Shown piece by piece: positions 62,601 to 64,000 of a DNA stretch of 64,000 bases. Within the stretch, counting starts at the first letter, position 1. Every line of letters starts with the position of its first letter. The position numbers were made by a program, and so were the translations under genes. The notes under the pieces were generated by a model, which saw nothing but the letters and a program-made list of their open reading frames with translations, ran no database searches and had not been told where the DNA came from. Origin of the DNA: Chromobotia macracanthus (taxonomy: Eukaryota; Chordata; Actinopteri; Cypriniformes; Botiidae); assembly GCA_036877525.1 (NCBI GenBank), contig JAZGTH010000121.1:372001-436000 (forward strand), read 5' to 3'.

Positions 62601-64000
62601 AACATGAGTGTTATGATACCCCACATACATACAACTCCGTAAACTCTTCCATCAACAACATGTTGATACTGAGGCGTGGCATCGGGGCGGTGCATCAAGC
62701 TTTACCATTGGTGAAATGTGCTCACCTGCAGTTCTGTAGTCTGCTCATCACAAAGAGATAAATGAGTTTGCTTAGATGCACTGTTAAAACATTTGCTGGG
62801 ATGAGCAGACAACTGTGAGCTATTGATATGACCATTGAAAATCCTGTCCATTTAAAGAACCTATTGAGCAGGAAATCGTTCTAACAAAAGCATACAGCAT
62901 TGTAGTCTCACATGTGACATATAGTATAGTACTATATTAGACATTAGAGCTGATATGGGTGTCTTGCACAAAACCATACTTAATGCACAATTTTATTGCC
63001 TAATGTATCTGCAGTTGATAATCCACTGCACAGCTGCATGTTCTAACATGTTTATAAGAGCATTTTTAGGGTATAGAGAACAATATAAGCTTAGAATTAA
63101 AGCATATTGTTAATGTCTTATCTAATACTTGTCTTACAGAACATCAAGTGTTACCTTTATTTACATATTTACATTCAGTAACATTGTGATTGCAGTACAA
63201 AAGGCAACAGATGTTGTCATTTTGTTTGTCATCAGAAATTGGAGAGAGAGTGCCAAGTTAGAAATGGTGGGAAACAGTGTTGCAGTTTTAGTATCAGGAG
63301 GAGTAAAATTTACACATGCTGCTTAAACAACCAGATGCATTTACAGTACTTTTTTGAAGTTTGTCTGGGACCTCCTTTTCCTTCAGAGGTGATTTAAGAC
63401 ATGGGATTTCTATCCGTCCTGAATCTGTCTTAGAGGGCACTTACTCTCATGACTGGACAGTTATCCAGTCAGTAATGAAATGACCAAGTGTAAATACCAT
63501 TTGACTCTAAAGCATATACTGGCACATTGGCCAAAAGGGGCATTACTTTATTATTATTGGCTATTTAATAGACTCTGCATTTTAAATAATTCAAGTACAT
63601 TACCAGCTTTTGATGCAGGGTTTTATATGTAATATATGATATAAGTGATAAAGCAAGATTGTAATCTCAGTAATAAACGACCTACAGAACAATACAAATG
63701 TTCTGAAAGCTTGTCAAACACTAACTGTTGATAAAACCAAGTAGCAACTTTTTTTATTGAAAGCACTCAAAGCATGCAGCACAAAGTGTGCAGATTCTCT
63801 GATGTTCCTGACCAGAATGGAACAATGCGGTAGCTGCAGATGTAACAACTTAACCTCCTCAACCTCAGCTGTCCTCTCAGCACAACAACATCCTGTCTCA
63901 CGAGCACAGCGCAACGCTCCAGTCTTACAACCCGACAGCTTGGCTTCCTCCCTACACAAGCTCTTCTCACAAAATGTCAACAGATGCACTCTGAGCATAA
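56691..64000. other. Intronic stretch without recognised features
   Basis: About 7.3 kb of AT-rich DNA with a short GT run near 57966, an A/T-rich block near 60955-60990 and small homopolymers. No KCNQ exon 1, SINE or MITE was recognised. Open frames reach at most 94 codons (63714-63998, minus) and lack recognisable domains. Confidence 0.6.

Larger units (their letters stand above)
9290..64000 (-). other. kcnq5: Intron 1 of kcnq5 (partial, at least 54.7 kb)
   Basis: Everything to the right of exon 2 lies upstream in the gene. A KCNQ first exon would encode the cytoplasmic N-terminus and end shortly before the S1 segment, typically within a conserved ERPRGWAF-like motif. I found no such sequence on the minus strand in this stretch. 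Large first introns are characteristic of KCNQ5 in vertebrates, so the simplest reading is one continuous intron. It is filled with AT-rich DNA, old transposon pieces and microsatellites, listed separately. A nested gene cannot be excluded. Confidence 0.8.

Noticed and set aside
1..64000. CRISPR arrays, operons, rRNA or other prokaryotic features
   Set aside because: None are visible. The spliced gene, long introns and fish repeats show vertebrate nuclear DNA.

Overview
The window is vertebrate nuclear DNA and almost certainly comes from a teleost fish. It is AT-rich and gene-poor, with long introns and canonical GT-AG splice sites. It carries fish-type repeats: tRNA-derived SINE pieces with the widespread tail around ATTTGGCAGATGCTTTTATC, TTAA-ended palindromic MITEs of a kind common in cyprinid genomes, a foldback element family with CCCAGCTAAC ends, and a Tc1-like transposon relic. 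A cyprinid-like host is an inference from these repeats. No prokaryotic, CRISPR, rRNA or viral feature is visible.

One gene is certain. It lies on the minus strand and encodes a Kv7/KCNQ voltage-gated potassium channel, best matched to KCNQ5. Four consecutive coding exons sit in the first 9.3 kb: 9199-9289 (S1 and S1-S2 loop), 6793-6919 (S2, S2-S3 linker, start of S3), 4158-4333 (S3, S4, S4-S5 linker) and 3451-3576 (S5, turret, start of pore helix). Their lengths are 91, 127, 176 and 126 bp. All have AG/GT borders, compatible phases and no internal stop, and together they give about 173 residues. The selectivity filter exon and the cytoplasmic C-terminus lie beyond the left edge. Exon 1 lies beyond the right edge.

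From 9290 to the end (about 54.7 kb) the sequence reads as part of a very long first intron. It holds seven copies of the CCCAGCTAAC family (two more-or-less intact pairs near exon 2, the rest scattered), SINE fragments, TTAA MITEs, a deleted Tc1-like copy at 40139-40388, microsatellites and several striking inverted repeats. The best inverted repeat is a 47-bp near-perfect palindrome at 1870-1916, in the intron on the other side of the exons.

A few stretches have coding-like or exon-like character that I could not identify: 45976-46155, 55581-56009 with 56425-56690, 30671-31173 on the minus strand, and a 227-codon open frame at 11691-12374 on the minus strand. They are reported as candidates only. 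Most other open frames are short chance frames in intronic or repeat DNA. I did not find a convincing new biological system.
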